Source: Verrucomicrobiota bacterium (GTDB lineage Bacteria; Verrucomicrobiota; Verrucomicrobiia; Limisphaerales; SIBE01). Taken from it: a stretch of 34,517 nt of DNA. The notes under the pieces were generated by a model, which was not told where the DNA came from, ran no database searches, and saw only the letters and a list, made by a program, of their open reading frames with translations. Below, piece by piece: positions 1 to 7,501 of this stretch (within the stretch, counting starts at the first letter, position 1; each line of letters starts with the position of its first letter). A program made the translations under genes and the position numbers. The stretch spans positions 1 through 34,517 of the forward strand of contig VHCZ01000040.1 in NCBI GenBank assembly GCA_016871535.1, read 5' to 3'.

Positions 1-489
1 ACCGATGTCTATCGTTGCCCTGCGGATAATAGTCTGAGCCGAGGTCTCACGGGCGCGCCGCGTGTTCGCTCCGTTTCGATGAATGCTTATCTGGGTGATC
101 GCGGAGGTCCATTCTCGGGCGGTTATTGGCAGTTCAGGAAGTACAGCCAGATCGCGAATCCGGCGCCTTCCAAAACCTGGGTCTTTGTGGACGAACGCGA
201 GGACAGCATTAACGACGGCTGGTTCGCCGTCGATATGGACTCGTATGATCCGCTTCGATCCTCGGGCCATCGGATCGTGGATTATCCGGCAAGTTATCAT
301 AACATGGCCGCGGGTTTTGCCTTCGCCGATGGCCACGCGGAGATCAAGAAATGGGTCGATATTCGGACGGCTCCGCGCCTTCGCAAAGGCCAGCCGCTTG
401 CGCTGGGAGCCTCCTCGCCCAACAACAAAGACGTGGATTGGATGCAGGAGAGAACCTCGTCCAAGATGGTCAACCCGACTCGCTTTTAG
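1..489 (+). CDS. Pseudopilin-like protein with H-X9-DG C-terminal domain (5' end outside window)
   Basis: The reading frame is open from base 1, so the gene starts before the window; 162 codons remain. The visible part begins with a YRCPAD motif and later has a His, nine residues, Asp-Gly (HNMAAGFAFADG, about residues 100-111). This is the H-X9-DG signature found in the C-terminal half of secreted pseudopilin-like proteins (the DUF1559-like group) that are highly multiplied in Verrucomicrobia, Lentisphaerae and Planctomycetes. Such proteins normally start with a type IV prepilin leader, which would lie upstream. The broken gene at 5218-6050 is a paralogue: it shares the CP-D motif, the 'W-DE--DSIND' stretch and the H-X9-DG motif. 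Its substrate or partner is unknown. A strong hairpin terminator follows the stop codon. Confidence 0.85.
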   Translation, partial: TDVYRCPADNSLSRGLTGAPRVRSVSMNAYLGDRGGPFSGGYWQFRKYSQIANPAPSKTWVFVDEREDSINDGWFAVDMDSYDPLRSSGHRIVDYPASYHNMAAGFAFADGHAEIKKWVDIRTAPRLRKGQPLALGASSPNNKDVDWMQERTSSKMVNPTRF

Positions 490-522
490 CGCGAGCACGG
501 TTCCCCTGTTTTTGAATTTTGC

Positions 523-560
523 AAAATGGTTCGCGCTCGCGCGAACCATTTTTTGTTTTC
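523..560 (+). terminator. Rho-independent terminator of the left-edge pseudopilin
   Basis: A perfect 13-bp inverted repeat (523-535 with 540-552) closes a 4-nt loop and runs straight into a T-rich tract (549-558). It lies 34 nt after the stop codon of the pseudopilin gene. This is the clearest intrinsic terminator in the window. Confidence 0.85.
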
Positions 561-562
561 CT

Positions 563-838
563 TCCCATGAACCGTCTTCCCATGAACCGTTCCCTCTGGA
601 TCGTGGCCTTTAGGCCGCTTCAGCGCTCGACTCCGGACGGTGCGCGGAAGCAGCCTGAAGGCTGCGGTCCGCACGGTTGTGGGTTCAAGGACCGTGTGCA
701 CGGCTTTTTGGCCGTGGAAACTTCCCATGAACCCGGTAGGGCGAGCCTGTCCCCAGCAAGCCTGTCGGACGTGTTCCGAGCGCGTCGAGCGGCTCGCCGG
801 GACGGACTCGCCCCTGCTACCAGGTTCATGGGGCGAGA
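563..838 (-). repeat. Composite dispersed repeat, copy 1 (inverted relative to 2388-2745)
   Basis: This fills most of the 490-955 gap, where I see no gene. The outer ends are inverted copies of CCCATGAACC (twice near 565-590) and GGTTCATGGG (823-832). Inside are two modules: hairpins of the type GGCCTTTAGGCC and GCAGCCTGAAGGCTGC (603-676), and a GGTAGGGCGAG...GGACGGACTCGCCC arm pair (735-822). Read on the minus strand, both modules recur in the same order at 2388-2745, and the hairpin module recurs a third time at 2786-2885. The block resembles a non-autonomous, hairpin-rich intergenic element; no transposase is linked to it. Confidence 0.75.
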
Positions 839-955
839 GCATGGTAATCTGACTAGGGAAGCTTTCCCCGATCAGCCGACGTTGTGAGGATTAAGCCGCA
901 ACGGATCAGGACGCACGGACTGCAAGTTGACGCGGACGGACCCGGCCAGGGTGCA

Positions 956-2386
956 ATGGACGCGTCCCGGCAGTCCTTCAAGCGTCGATTTCTGGCGGTG
1001 TGCCTTTGCGCGGTCTCCGCAGGACTGCTGGCTGCGATCGCCTCCCGGTGGATTCTTCAAGCTCCTGAGCCGCCTGTCCCCCAGCAATTGGATAAGCTGG
1101 ATCCTCAAGCGCGCGCCTACGTCGAAGAAACATTGAAGTGGGTGCGCAGCGCGCCTCGGGATTGGAATCGGCACGCGACTTTGGGGATTGTTTATGCGGC
1201 GAACTCGCTCTGGACGGAGGCGCGTCTGGCTTTCTCCAACGTGGTCCATCTCAATCCGAAGGAACCGCTGGCGCATTTGTATGTGGGAATCTCGCATCAG
1301 GAACTGGCCGAAGCGGATCAAGCCTTGCAGATCTTTCGCGAAGTCACCCGGCGTTTTCCCGGCTTCGCCCAGGGCTATTATCGGCTGGGTGAGGCTCTGC
1401 TGAAAGCAGGCGACCTGGATAACTCCGAAAAAGCATTTCAGCGCCTGGCGGAGTTGGCACCGAAGGAATGGCGAGGGTACGCGGGAATCGGCGACGTCCA
1501 TTTGCGCCGAGGAGAGTTCAGCCAGGCCGTGAAATGGCTCGAACAGGCGGTGCAACTGGATTGGAGCGCCGCCCGGGCCCATCATTTGCTAGGCACGGCC
1601 TTGCGGGAAACCGGGCGCATCGCGGAAGCGGAGATCGAGCTCAGTCTGGGCCTGAATGCGGTCTCTTATCCGATGCCGGATGCTTGGTTCGAGCGGGCGC
1701 CGGAACACATGAAGTTGCTTCAGGATCAACTGGTGAAAGCGGAGGAAGCCGCTCAAGCGGGACAACCGGATGAGTCGGTGAGAATCCTTGAGGAAGCCAT
1801 GCGGTTTCACCCCACAAACGCCATGGTCCTAAACAATCTCGCGATCGCCCTGAACCGTTCCGGCCAACCCCAGAAAGCGCGGCCACTGCTCCTCAAACTG
1901 CTCCAGAGCGACAGCAAGTATTTACCGGCGCACATCACGCTTTCGTTCGCGAATCAGTTGCTGGGATCGCATCAGGATGCCTTGGCTTGCGCGGAGCGCG
2001 CCGTTGAATTGTCCCCAACTACTGCGCAGGCTCACGTTGCCAGAGCGAACGCTTTGCTCGCCATGGAACGCGACGCGGAGGCCGTTGAAGCGTTGGAGAC
2101 GGCGTTGCGCTGCGATCCCAAAAATGCTGAGATTCAAATCGAATTGGGCGATGTGAAATGGCGAAATCTGAATCGGCCTGACGAAGCGCTGGCGCACTAC
2201 AAGAAAGCGATTCAACTGAATCGCATGCTCTTGAAGGCGCACGTGCGCCACGCGGAATGGGCAATCGAGCGCGGGGATGCAGCCGAAGCCGAAGCGGCCG
2301 CCGCCATGATTCGCCGGCTTGCACCGCGCGAACCCGGCCTGGTTATCCTTGAGAACCGCATACAGAAACTCCGATCTCGACGGTAG
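956..2386 (+). CDS. Tetratricopeptide-repeat protein with N-terminal membrane anchor
   Basis: From the ATG at 956 this is a 476-aa protein. A short basic stretch (KRR) is followed by one hydrophobic segment (about residues 13-29), so it is probably anchored in the inner membrane with the rest outside. The body is a run of about 34-residue helical repeats with TPR spacing (for example A--Y-G-----G-----A------A--L-P), from roughly residue 60 to the C-terminus. TPR arrays bind protein partners; no enzymatic motif is visible. A GTG at 884 would add 24 residues rich in charged and polar residues, which I consider less likely. The CRTAC1-type lipoprotein downstream suggests a shared extracytoplasmic role, as TPR and ASPIC/UnbV domains often occur together, but this is inference. 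The gene sits between inverted copies of a composite repeat. Confidence 0.85.
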   Translation: MDASRQSFKRRFLAVCLCAVSAGLLAAIASRWILQAPEPPVPQQLDKLDPQARAYVEETLKWVRSAPRDWNRHATLGIVYAANSLWTEARLAFSNVVHLNPKEPLAHLYVGISHQELAEADQALQIFREVTRRFPGFAQGYYRLGEALLKAGDLDNSEKAFQRLAELAPKEWRGYAGIGDVHLRRGEFSQAVKWLEQAVQLDWSAARAHHLLGTALRETGRIAEAEIELSLGLNAVSYPMPDAWFERAPEHMKLLQDQLVKAEEAAQAGQPDESVRILEEAMRFHPTNAMVLNNLAIALNRSGQPQKARPLLLKLLQSDSKYLPAHITLSFANQLLGSHQDALACAERAVELSPTTAQAHVARANALLAMERDAEAVEALETALRCDPKNAEIQIELGDVKWRNLNRPDEALAHYKKAIQLNRMLLKAHVRHAEWAIERGDAAEAEAAAAMIRRLAPREPGLVILENRIQKLRSRR

Positions 2387-2387
2387 G

Positions 2388-2745
2388 GCGAATCCGTCCC
2401 GGCGAGGCGCTCGACCGGCTTGGAGTACGTTCGGATCGGCCTTTGAACCGAGCGTCCGGAGCGCCGGTCTCCGACCCGGCGCGTTTCGGCGACGCCAAAT
2501 CTTCGCGCCGAAGTGGAGTTCGGCGCTCCGATTCATGGGGAGTTTCCACGGCTTCGAAGTCGTGCGCGCGTCTCATGAACGGGTAGGGACGCGTTCCCTG
2601 GGAACTTTGCTGTCCCTCACGGAACTGCGCACGAGCCTTGAACCGAAGACCATGCGGACCGCAGCCTTTAGGCTGCTTCCACGCACTCTCCGCAGTCGAG
2701 CGTTGAGGCGGTCTAAAGGCCGCAGTCCGAAGTGACGGTTCAGGG
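2388..2745 (+). repeat. Composite dispersed repeat, copy 2
   Basis: Directly after the TPR gene the sequence repeats, in opposite orientation, the modules of 563-838: a GGTAGGGCGAATCCGTCCC arm near 2384-2402, a TTCATGGGGAGTTTCCACGG stretch near 2533-2552, and the hairpin pair GCAGCCTTTAGGCTGC (2660-2675) and GGCGGTCTAAAGGCCGC (2708-2724). Extra unrelated sequence sits between the modules, so the copy is either longer or has been interrupted. I see no convincing gene in it. Confidence 0.7.
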
Positions 2746-2785
2746 GCATTTTCTTTGGTCTCAGGACCATGCTCACCGTCAATGA

Positions 2786-2885
2786 ACTGAAAACTGCGCG
2801 GACCGCAGCCTTTAGGCTGCTTCCGGCCCCGGTCTGGAGTTCGGCATTGAAGCGGCCTGAAGGCCGCGGTCCGAAGAGGCGGTTC
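2786..2885 (+). repeat. Hairpin module of the composite repeat, copy 3
   Basis: It has the same layout as 2640-2745: GGACCGCAGCC-TTTA-GGCTGC hairpin, a spacer of about 40 nt, then a GGCCTGAAGGCC hairpin and CGGTCCGAAG. Its right end (AGAGGCGGTTCATGGG) runs over the start codon of the following lipoprotein gene. Confidence 0.7.
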
Positions 2886-4589
2886 ATGGGAAGAACGCTT
2901 CTTGTGTTGACGGGGTTCTTGGTTTGCGCTGTGGCGATAGGTTGTTCGAAAGCGCCGCCGCCGGCCAATCCGAGTCTTCCGGCCAAGCGGGTTGTGGAGA
3001 CATCCGACCTTTGGTTTGAGGAAGTCGTCGCACAGGCTCATGTGGATTTCAAACATTCGTCCGGCGCTTTCGGCCGTTTCTGGATTCCGGAGATGATGGG
3101 GGGCGGAGTTGGTCTTCTCGATTTCGACGGAGATGGTCTGCTCGACATCTTTTGCGTGAATTCCGGCTCCTTGAACCCGTTGGCCACCCACCGGCCCGGC
3201 CACAAACTCTACCGGAATCTGGGCCAGTGGAAATTCGAGGACGTAACGAATCGGGCCGGCGTTGGGGGTCACGGCGAATACGGCATGGGCTGCGCTTGCG
3301 CGGATTACGACGGGGACGGTGACCTGGACATCTATGTCACCAATCTTGGCCAGGATCTGCTCTATCGAAACAACGGCGATGGGACGTTTTCCGATGTCAC
3401 CCGCGAAGCCGGCCTCAAGGACGAATCCTGGGGCACCAGCGCCGCCTTCTTCGATTACGACGGCGACGGCCATCTTGATCTCGTGGTCGCGAATTACATT
3501 CATTGGTCGCCGGAAAAGGAACTCGAATGTTTTTCGCAGGGCGGGCTGCGGGATTACTGTTCACCCATGAATTACAAAGCTGCGGCGATGGACACGCTCT
3601 ACCACAACAAAGGTGACGGCACATTCGAGAACGTCACGCGATCCGCGGGGCTGGCTGAAGCATACGGAAATGGCCTCGGCGTGGTTTGCGCGGACTTCGA
3701 CGGTGACGGTCGCCTCGATATGTTTGTGGCGAACGATGCCATGCCCAATCAGCTCTGGATGAACCAGGGCCACGGCAAATTTGCGGACCAGGCGATGATC
3801 CGCGGTTGCGCGGTGAACGCTTACGGCACTCCCAGGGCCGGCATGGGAGTGGCGAGCGTCGATCTCGATCAGGACGGCTGGCTGGATTTGTACGTGACGC
3901 ACCTGGTTGGTGAAGGCAACGGCGTGTTCGTGAACCGGAACGGCTATTTCACGGACACGCACAATCCCAAGGGACCCGCCGCAGCGAGCTTCGCTTACAC
4001 AGGCTTCGGCGTGGTCTTCGCCGATTTCGATCATGACGGACAACTGGACGGCTACTTTGCGAATGGCCGGGTCAAATACGGCCAGCGGCAGCTTGATTCC
4101 CAAGACCCCTACGCCGAGCCAAACATGTTGGTGCGCGGGCTGGGGAAGGGCGAATTTGAGGAGGTTATGCCGCGCGGCGGCGTTGGCCAGCCCTTGCTCG
4201 CGACCAGCCGGGGTGTGGCGTGGGGCGATCTGGATAACGACGGCGATATCGACCTCGCCGTGATCAACCGCGATGGCCCGGTGCACTTGTTGCGGAATGT
4301 CGCGGCCAAACGCGGAAACTGGATCTCGTTCAGGGTGCTGAACCGCAAGGCCAGCCATGCGGTCAACGCGAGTCTGAGGGTTGAGGCGGGAGGCAAGACC
4401 TTCTGGCGTCACGTTCAGCCCAACCAGAGTTACTGTTCGAGTCATGATCCGCGCGTCCACATCGGCCTCGGCCCTGTCTCCAGCGTTGATCGCGTGACCG
4501 TGCGCTGGCCTTATGGAGGCGAGGAAACGTTTGGCCCTTTTGCGGCAGGCCGACACTTCGATCTTCGCGAAGGCGCCGGGCAAAAGTAG
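2886..4589 (+). CDS. CRTAC1-type lipoprotein: FG-GAP/VCBS repeats with ASPIC/UnbV domain
   Basis: From the ATG at 2886 the protein has 567 residues. It opens with a lipoprotein signal (hydrophobic stretch ending V-A-I-G-C, Cys about residue 20), so it should be lipid-anchored outside the cytoplasm. At least seven calcium-binding-type D-x-D-x-D-G-x-x-D repeats follow (DFDGDGLLD, DYDGDGDLD, DYDGDGHLD, DFDGDGRLD, DLDQDGWLD, DFDHDGQLD, DLDNDGDID), the FG-GAP/VCBS pattern of a beta-propeller. The last 80 or so residues match the ASPIC/UnbV domain (NWISFRVL... HIGLG... VTVRWP-G). The family is secreted and binds calcium; its substrate is unknown. An ATG at 2769 would add 39 residues encoded by repeat DNA and hide the signal peptide, so I reject it. 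An AGAGG at 2874-2878 is well placed for the chosen start. A second, larger relative lies at 11588. Confidence 0.9.
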   Translation: MGRTLLVLTGFLVCAVAIGCSKAPPPANPSLPAKRVVETSDLWFEEVVAQAHVDFKHSSGAFGRFWIPEMMGGGVGLLDFDGDGLLDIFCVNSGSLNPLATHRPGHKLYRNLGQWKFEDVTNRAGVGGHGEYGMGCACADYDGDGDLDIYVTNLGQDLLYRNNGDGTFSDVTREAGLKDESWGTSAAFFDYDGDGHLDLVVANYIHWSPEKELECFSQGGLRDYCSPMNYKAAAMDTLYHNKGDGTFENVTRSAGLAEAYGNGLGVVCADFDGDGRLDMFVANDAMPNQLWMNQGHGKFADQAMIRGCAVNAYGTPRAGMGVASVDLDQDGWLDLYVTHLVGEGNGVFVNRNGYFTDTHNPKGPAAASFAYTGFGVVFADFDHDGQLDGYFANGRVKYGQRQLDSQDPYAEPNMLVRGLGKGEFEEVMPRGGVGQPLLATSRGVAWGDLDNDGDIDLAVINRDGPVHLLRNVAAKRGNWISFRVLNRKASHAVNASLRVEAGGKTFWRHVQPNQSYCSSHDPRVHIGLGPVSSVDRVTVRWPYGGEETFGPFAAGRHFDLREGAGQK

Positions 4590-4645
4590 CCGTCATCACG
4601 CGCATCTCCGTTTCTCGCATCATCCTCGCGGAGGATTTTGGCTTG

Positions 4646-5107
4646 ATGGCTGGGGGAACGGCTCCTAGAGTTCCGCGCATGAACAAGCCCCATTCTGCAG
4701 TTTTCCTCGTCGTTTTCACAATCCTCATCACGTGCCTTGGATCGGGTTGCGCCAAAAAAGAAACGGTCAATGTCTCAGCGCAAACTGCTGGATTGAAGAG
4801 CCCGGACAAGGACACCCGAATTAACGCCTGCATCGAACTGGCCAAAGCCGGTCCGAACGCGGCTTCCGCTGTGCCGGATCTTATTCCGCTCCTGAAGGAC
4901 CAGGACGCAGAAGTTCGCCGGCTCGCTGCTTACGCTCTCTACGAAATCGGTGAAGGCGCCAAAGCCGCGATCCCGGCTGTGAAAGCATTGATGAGCGATC
5001 GCGATCCGGCCGTTGTTCAACAAGCCTTGAATACATTGCGCGCGATCGATCCGGCGGCCAAAGACCTTCAAGCTCCCCCCAATGTGGCGACCGGAGTGAA
5101 GCCTTGA
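4646..5107 (+). CDS. HEAT-repeat lipoprotein
   Basis: This small protein (153 aa from ATG 4646) has a hydrophobic segment ending L-G-S-G-C, a good lipobox, followed by about 100 residues of paired helices. The repeats read as HEAT/PBS-lyase type: D-D-RI-A--ELAK-GP-A-SAVP-LIPLLKD-D-EVR--AAYAL-EIG, then a second copy with AIPAV-AL--D-DP-V---AL--L. HEAT repeats bind proteins; no catalytic residues are visible. GGAGG at 4630-4634 supports a start at TTG 4643 or ATG 4646; an internal ATG at 4679 would give a tighter signal peptide but has no ribosome site. It follows the CRTAC1-type gene by 56 nt in the same direction and may share its transcript. Confidence 0.8.
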   Translation: MAGGTAPRVPRMNKPHSAVFLVVFTILITCLGSGCAKKETVNVSAQTAGLKSPDKDTRINACIELAKAGPNAASAVPDLIPLLKDQDAEVRRLAAYALYEIGEGAKAAIPAVKALMSDRDPAVVQQALNTLRAIDPAAKDLQAPPNVATGVKP

Positions 5108-5217
5108 AGCGCCCAGAGACACCTCGCTTCAATCTCCGGAATTCAGCGCTTTCTCGAATCCTCCGGCCTGCTTCTCGAAATCCGCTCACTTGCAGCAAAA
5201 CCAAGTCAGGAACCCCC

Positions 5218-6050
5218 ATGAACAAACTGTCCTCACTCAATCCTCCCACGCCCTCAGGATTCCATCCGCGTCGCGGCGGATTCACGCTCATTGAATTGCT
5301 GGTCGTCATCGCGATCATTGCCATTCTGGCGGGAATGCTTCTGCCCGCTCTGGCCAAAGCCAAGACCAAAGCCCAGGGAATCATGTGCATGAACACGATC
5401 GAATTGTCATGAGCTTTCACGGAGGCAGCACGCTCTCCTTCGCCAATGATCCGAAGAATGCTCCCTGGGTGATCGGCTGGCTGACCTGGGATACGTCACA
5501 GGACAACACCAACCTGCTCTACCTCATCGATGAGAAGTATTCCAAGCTCGCCAAATACTTCGGCAACACAAAGAACATTTTCAAATGTCCGTCAGATATC
5601 TATTTGGCTCCTTCACAGCGGAATCGAGGCTGGACGCAGCGCGTCCGGAGCATTTCCGGAAACATCGGCATTGGAGACGGCAACGCCGAAACCGGGCCCT
5701 GGGAGTCCCTTTACAAGCACATTCGAAAGACTTCGGAATTCGTGTTTCCGGGCCCCTCCGAGACCTGGGTTTACCTGGACGAACATCCCGACAGCATCAA
5801 CGACGCGGGCTTTTTCAACCCGCGCGTGAGCAGTTGGATCGATCAACCCGCCACCTATCACAATGGCGCGTCTGGGTTCGCATTTGCGGACGGCCATTCG
5901 GAGATTCACAAGTGGGTCGGGTCGCTGAAGCAGCCCCGGGCGCAGAAAGTGAAATTGAACACCTCCGTCGATGCGCCCGCAAAAGCCGGCGACGCGGATA
6001 TTCGTTGGATCAGCTATCGCAGCGGACGAACTTCTGAAAAGTCCTACTGA
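5218..6050 (+). pseudogene. Pseudopilin with H-X9-DG domain, broken by a small internal deletion
   Basis: Frame 1 (5218-5412) encodes a prepilin leader with [13 protein letters not shown], the cleavage and N-methylation site of type II/IV pseudopilins, and then the usual [16 protein letters not shown] stretch before a stop. The rest of the protein continues in another frame (up to 6050) with [15 protein letters not shown], the W-YLDE-PDSIND stretch and the H-X9-DG motif (HNGASGFAFADG). In intact relatives the segment after CM-N is followed by about 15 residues of the type Q-L-LAW--YADDN; here that is missing and the frame changes at about 5393-5400. A deletion of some 40-50 bp that is not a multiple of three explains both facts. 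It could be true decay or an assembly error. The two open parts could be annotated as separate short genes, but neither alone looks functional. Confidence 0.8.
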
Positions 6051-6054
6051 CCTC

Positions 6055-6145
6055 CTGAAAAAAGAAGATTCGGGCAACAGACGCCAAGGAGGTGAGGGTG
6101 GAGAACCCTGCTGAAGAAACGTGCTGTCACCCGAATCAAATCTTC
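6055..6145 (-). ncRNA. Structured small RNA, copy B (about 90 nt, minus strand)
   Basis: The core 6137 to 6067 (minus strand) is 71 nt long and equals the core at 26625-26695 in length, with 63 of 71 identical positions. It folds into a long outer stem (GATTCGGG with CCCGAATC, extended inward to about 17 pairs with one bulge) and an inner 5-bp hairpin AGGGT/ACCCT. The internal loop is conserved exactly between copies and includes CACCTCCTT. A run of six T follows the outer stem on the minus strand (6056-6061), as in an intrinsic terminator. A promoter-like pair lies upstream. The strand is chosen from the T run and the promoter. The RNA family is not one I recognise. Confidence 0.65.
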
Positions 6146-6151
6146 AATGAA

Positions 6152-6181
6152 CTTATACAATCCCCCGGGCCGGCATGTCGA
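6152..6181 (-). promoter_or_regulatory. Predicted sigma70-type promoter of small RNA copy B
   Basis: On the minus strand, TCGACA (6181-6176) and TATAAG (6157-6152) are separated by 18 nt. The -10 element ends 14 nt before the RNA stem, the same distance as TATTCT in the other copy. Confidence 0.5.
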
Positions 6182-6420
6182 ATAATTTTTTCCGCGCACC
6201 GGGTAAAACCTTGTTCGCCCAACCTTCACTCCAGCAAACCTGTGCTTATCCTGCCTTGAAGCCGTCCGCCTTGCCACTAGGCAATTCCTGGGTAGGCAAG
6301 AACCCCATCTGTTGGGAACGCGCGCTCTGAGTGGGTCCTCACTGCTTTCGGTGGCTGATAACACTCGAATCCTGAGGAGCCAATTGGCTGTGGTCTGCTT
6401 CCGTTCCCCCTCCATGGCCC

Positions 6421-6657
6421 TCTCCGCAGGCACGTGTTTAGCGTGGTAGGGACGGATTCCACTCCGTCTCTCCGCAGGCACGTGTTTAGCGTGGTAGGGA
6501 CGGATTCCACTCCGTCCCCAATCAAGCCCTGAGGCAGACCGCCGCCCGGGAAGAGACGATGGGCCAACGGAGGCTCCTGGTTTTCCGTGGTCCATCTCTC
6601 CCTTCAAGAGACGCCTCAAGGATTGGTCAGGGACGGAGTGAAATCCGTCCCTACCGA
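6421..6657 (+). repeat. 48-bp direct repeat pair and GGGACGGA hairpins in the 6146-6722 gap
   Basis: Two nearly identical 48-bp units start at 6421 and 6469 (TCTCCGCAGGCACGTGTTTA, then GCGTGGTAGGGACGG and TTCCACTCCGTC). Each contains the hairpin GGGACGGA-TTCCAC-TCCGTCYC. A third, inverted version lies at 6629-6650 (GGGACGGA-GTGAAA-TCCGTCCC). The phrase ACGTGTTTAGCG also occurs at 11491-11502. Apart from the small RNA and its promoter, I see no gene between 6051 and 6722. Confidence 0.75.
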
Positions 6658-6722
6658 GGTTGGAGGGAGGCTGCGCTCGCGGCTGACGCGAACCACTCAA
6701 AGGAGCGAGGCCCCCCTAGGCC

Positions 6723-7388
6723 TCAACTGCGGTCCGGTGCTTCCAGGGGGAGGATGCCAGCCCGAATGGCGTAGCGCACCAACCCAGGCACATCATGAAT
6801 GTCGAGGCGATCCATCAACTGGGCTCGATGAAATTCGACGGTCTTCGCGCTCAAACGGGTCAACGCGGCAATTTCCTTGGTATTCCTGCCTTCGGCAATC
6901 AACTGAAGGATTTCACGCTGGCGCGGCGTGAGGTATTCAAGGGGGAATTTCAAATCAGAACCCTTTTCCTGAAGGTGTTCCGTGGCTCGTTTGGCCAGCG
7001 CCGGGCTCAAATACGTCGTCCCGCTGGCGACGGCGCGAATCGCGGTTTCCAACTCGGCGGTCGCGGCTTTCTTGAGAAGATATCCGGATGCGCCCGCCCG
7101 CATCGCTTGCAGCACATACTCCTCGTTCATGTGCATCGAGAGAATGATCACCCGCGCATCCGGGAATTCTCCCAACACGCGCGTCGTCGCTTCCAGTCCG
7201 TTCATGACGGGCATGCCAATGTCCATCAGCACGATGTTGGGGCGACCGGACCGCACCAGCGCGAGAACTTCTCTTCCGTCGGCAGCTTCGGCGATGACAA
7301 CCACATCCGGCATTCTTTCTAACAAAGATCGGAGGCCGGCGCGAACGAGCGTGTGGTCGTCCGCGAGAAGGATGCGAATCGGGTTCAT
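6723..7388 (-). CDS. NarL/FixJ-type response regulator (orphan)
   Basis: The 221-aa protein has a complete receiver domain: acidic pocket D10-D11, phospho-acceptor D56 in VLMDIGMP, Ser84 and Lys106 in the expected places. A LuxR-type helix-turn-helix follows at about residues 153-211 (LTPRQREILQLIAEG, then T-KEIA--L-LS-KTVEFHRA). Such proteins dimerise when phosphorylated and bind DNA. No histidine kinase lies beside it, so its signal is unknown. It is read toward the small-RNA region. The gene ends in a unique C-terminus without further domains. Confidence 0.93.
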   Translation of the reverse strand: MNPIRILLADDHTLVRAGLRSLLERMPDVVVIAEAADGREVLALVRSGRPNIVLMDIGMPVMNGLEATTRVLGEFPDARVIILSMHMNEEYVLQAMRAGASGYLLKKAATAELETAIRAVASGTTYLSPALAKRATEHLQEKGSDLKFPLEYLTPRQREILQLIAEGRNTKEIAALTRLSAKTVEFHRAQLMDRLDIHDVPGLVRYAIRAGILPLEAPDRS

Positions 7389-7501
7389 GCCTGGCCAGAG
7401 ATCAAATCGGCCTGCGGGGCCTTAGTGGTCATGCACTTCATCTTCCGCGGCCCGGCCAGACCTCCGGCAAGGAAGCCACGCGTGAACCTCCGGACACGAT
7501 C

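Noticed and set aside
3561-4583. Long open frames antisense to the two FG-GAP genes (also 2343-3503 and 12563-14161, minus strand)
   Set aside because: They mirror the GC-rich, Asp-codon repeats of the sense genes, have Val/Ala/Arg-rich low-information products and no ribosome sites, while the sense frames hold clear domains.
5385-5412. Two overlapping genes instead of one broken pseudopilin
   Set aside because: The two parts are the N- and C-terminal halves of one known protein type, and the second has no signal peptide or ribosome site of its own.
6421-6516. CRISPR array
   Set aside because: Only two 48-bp units with no spacer between them and an internal hairpin; no cas genes are present.
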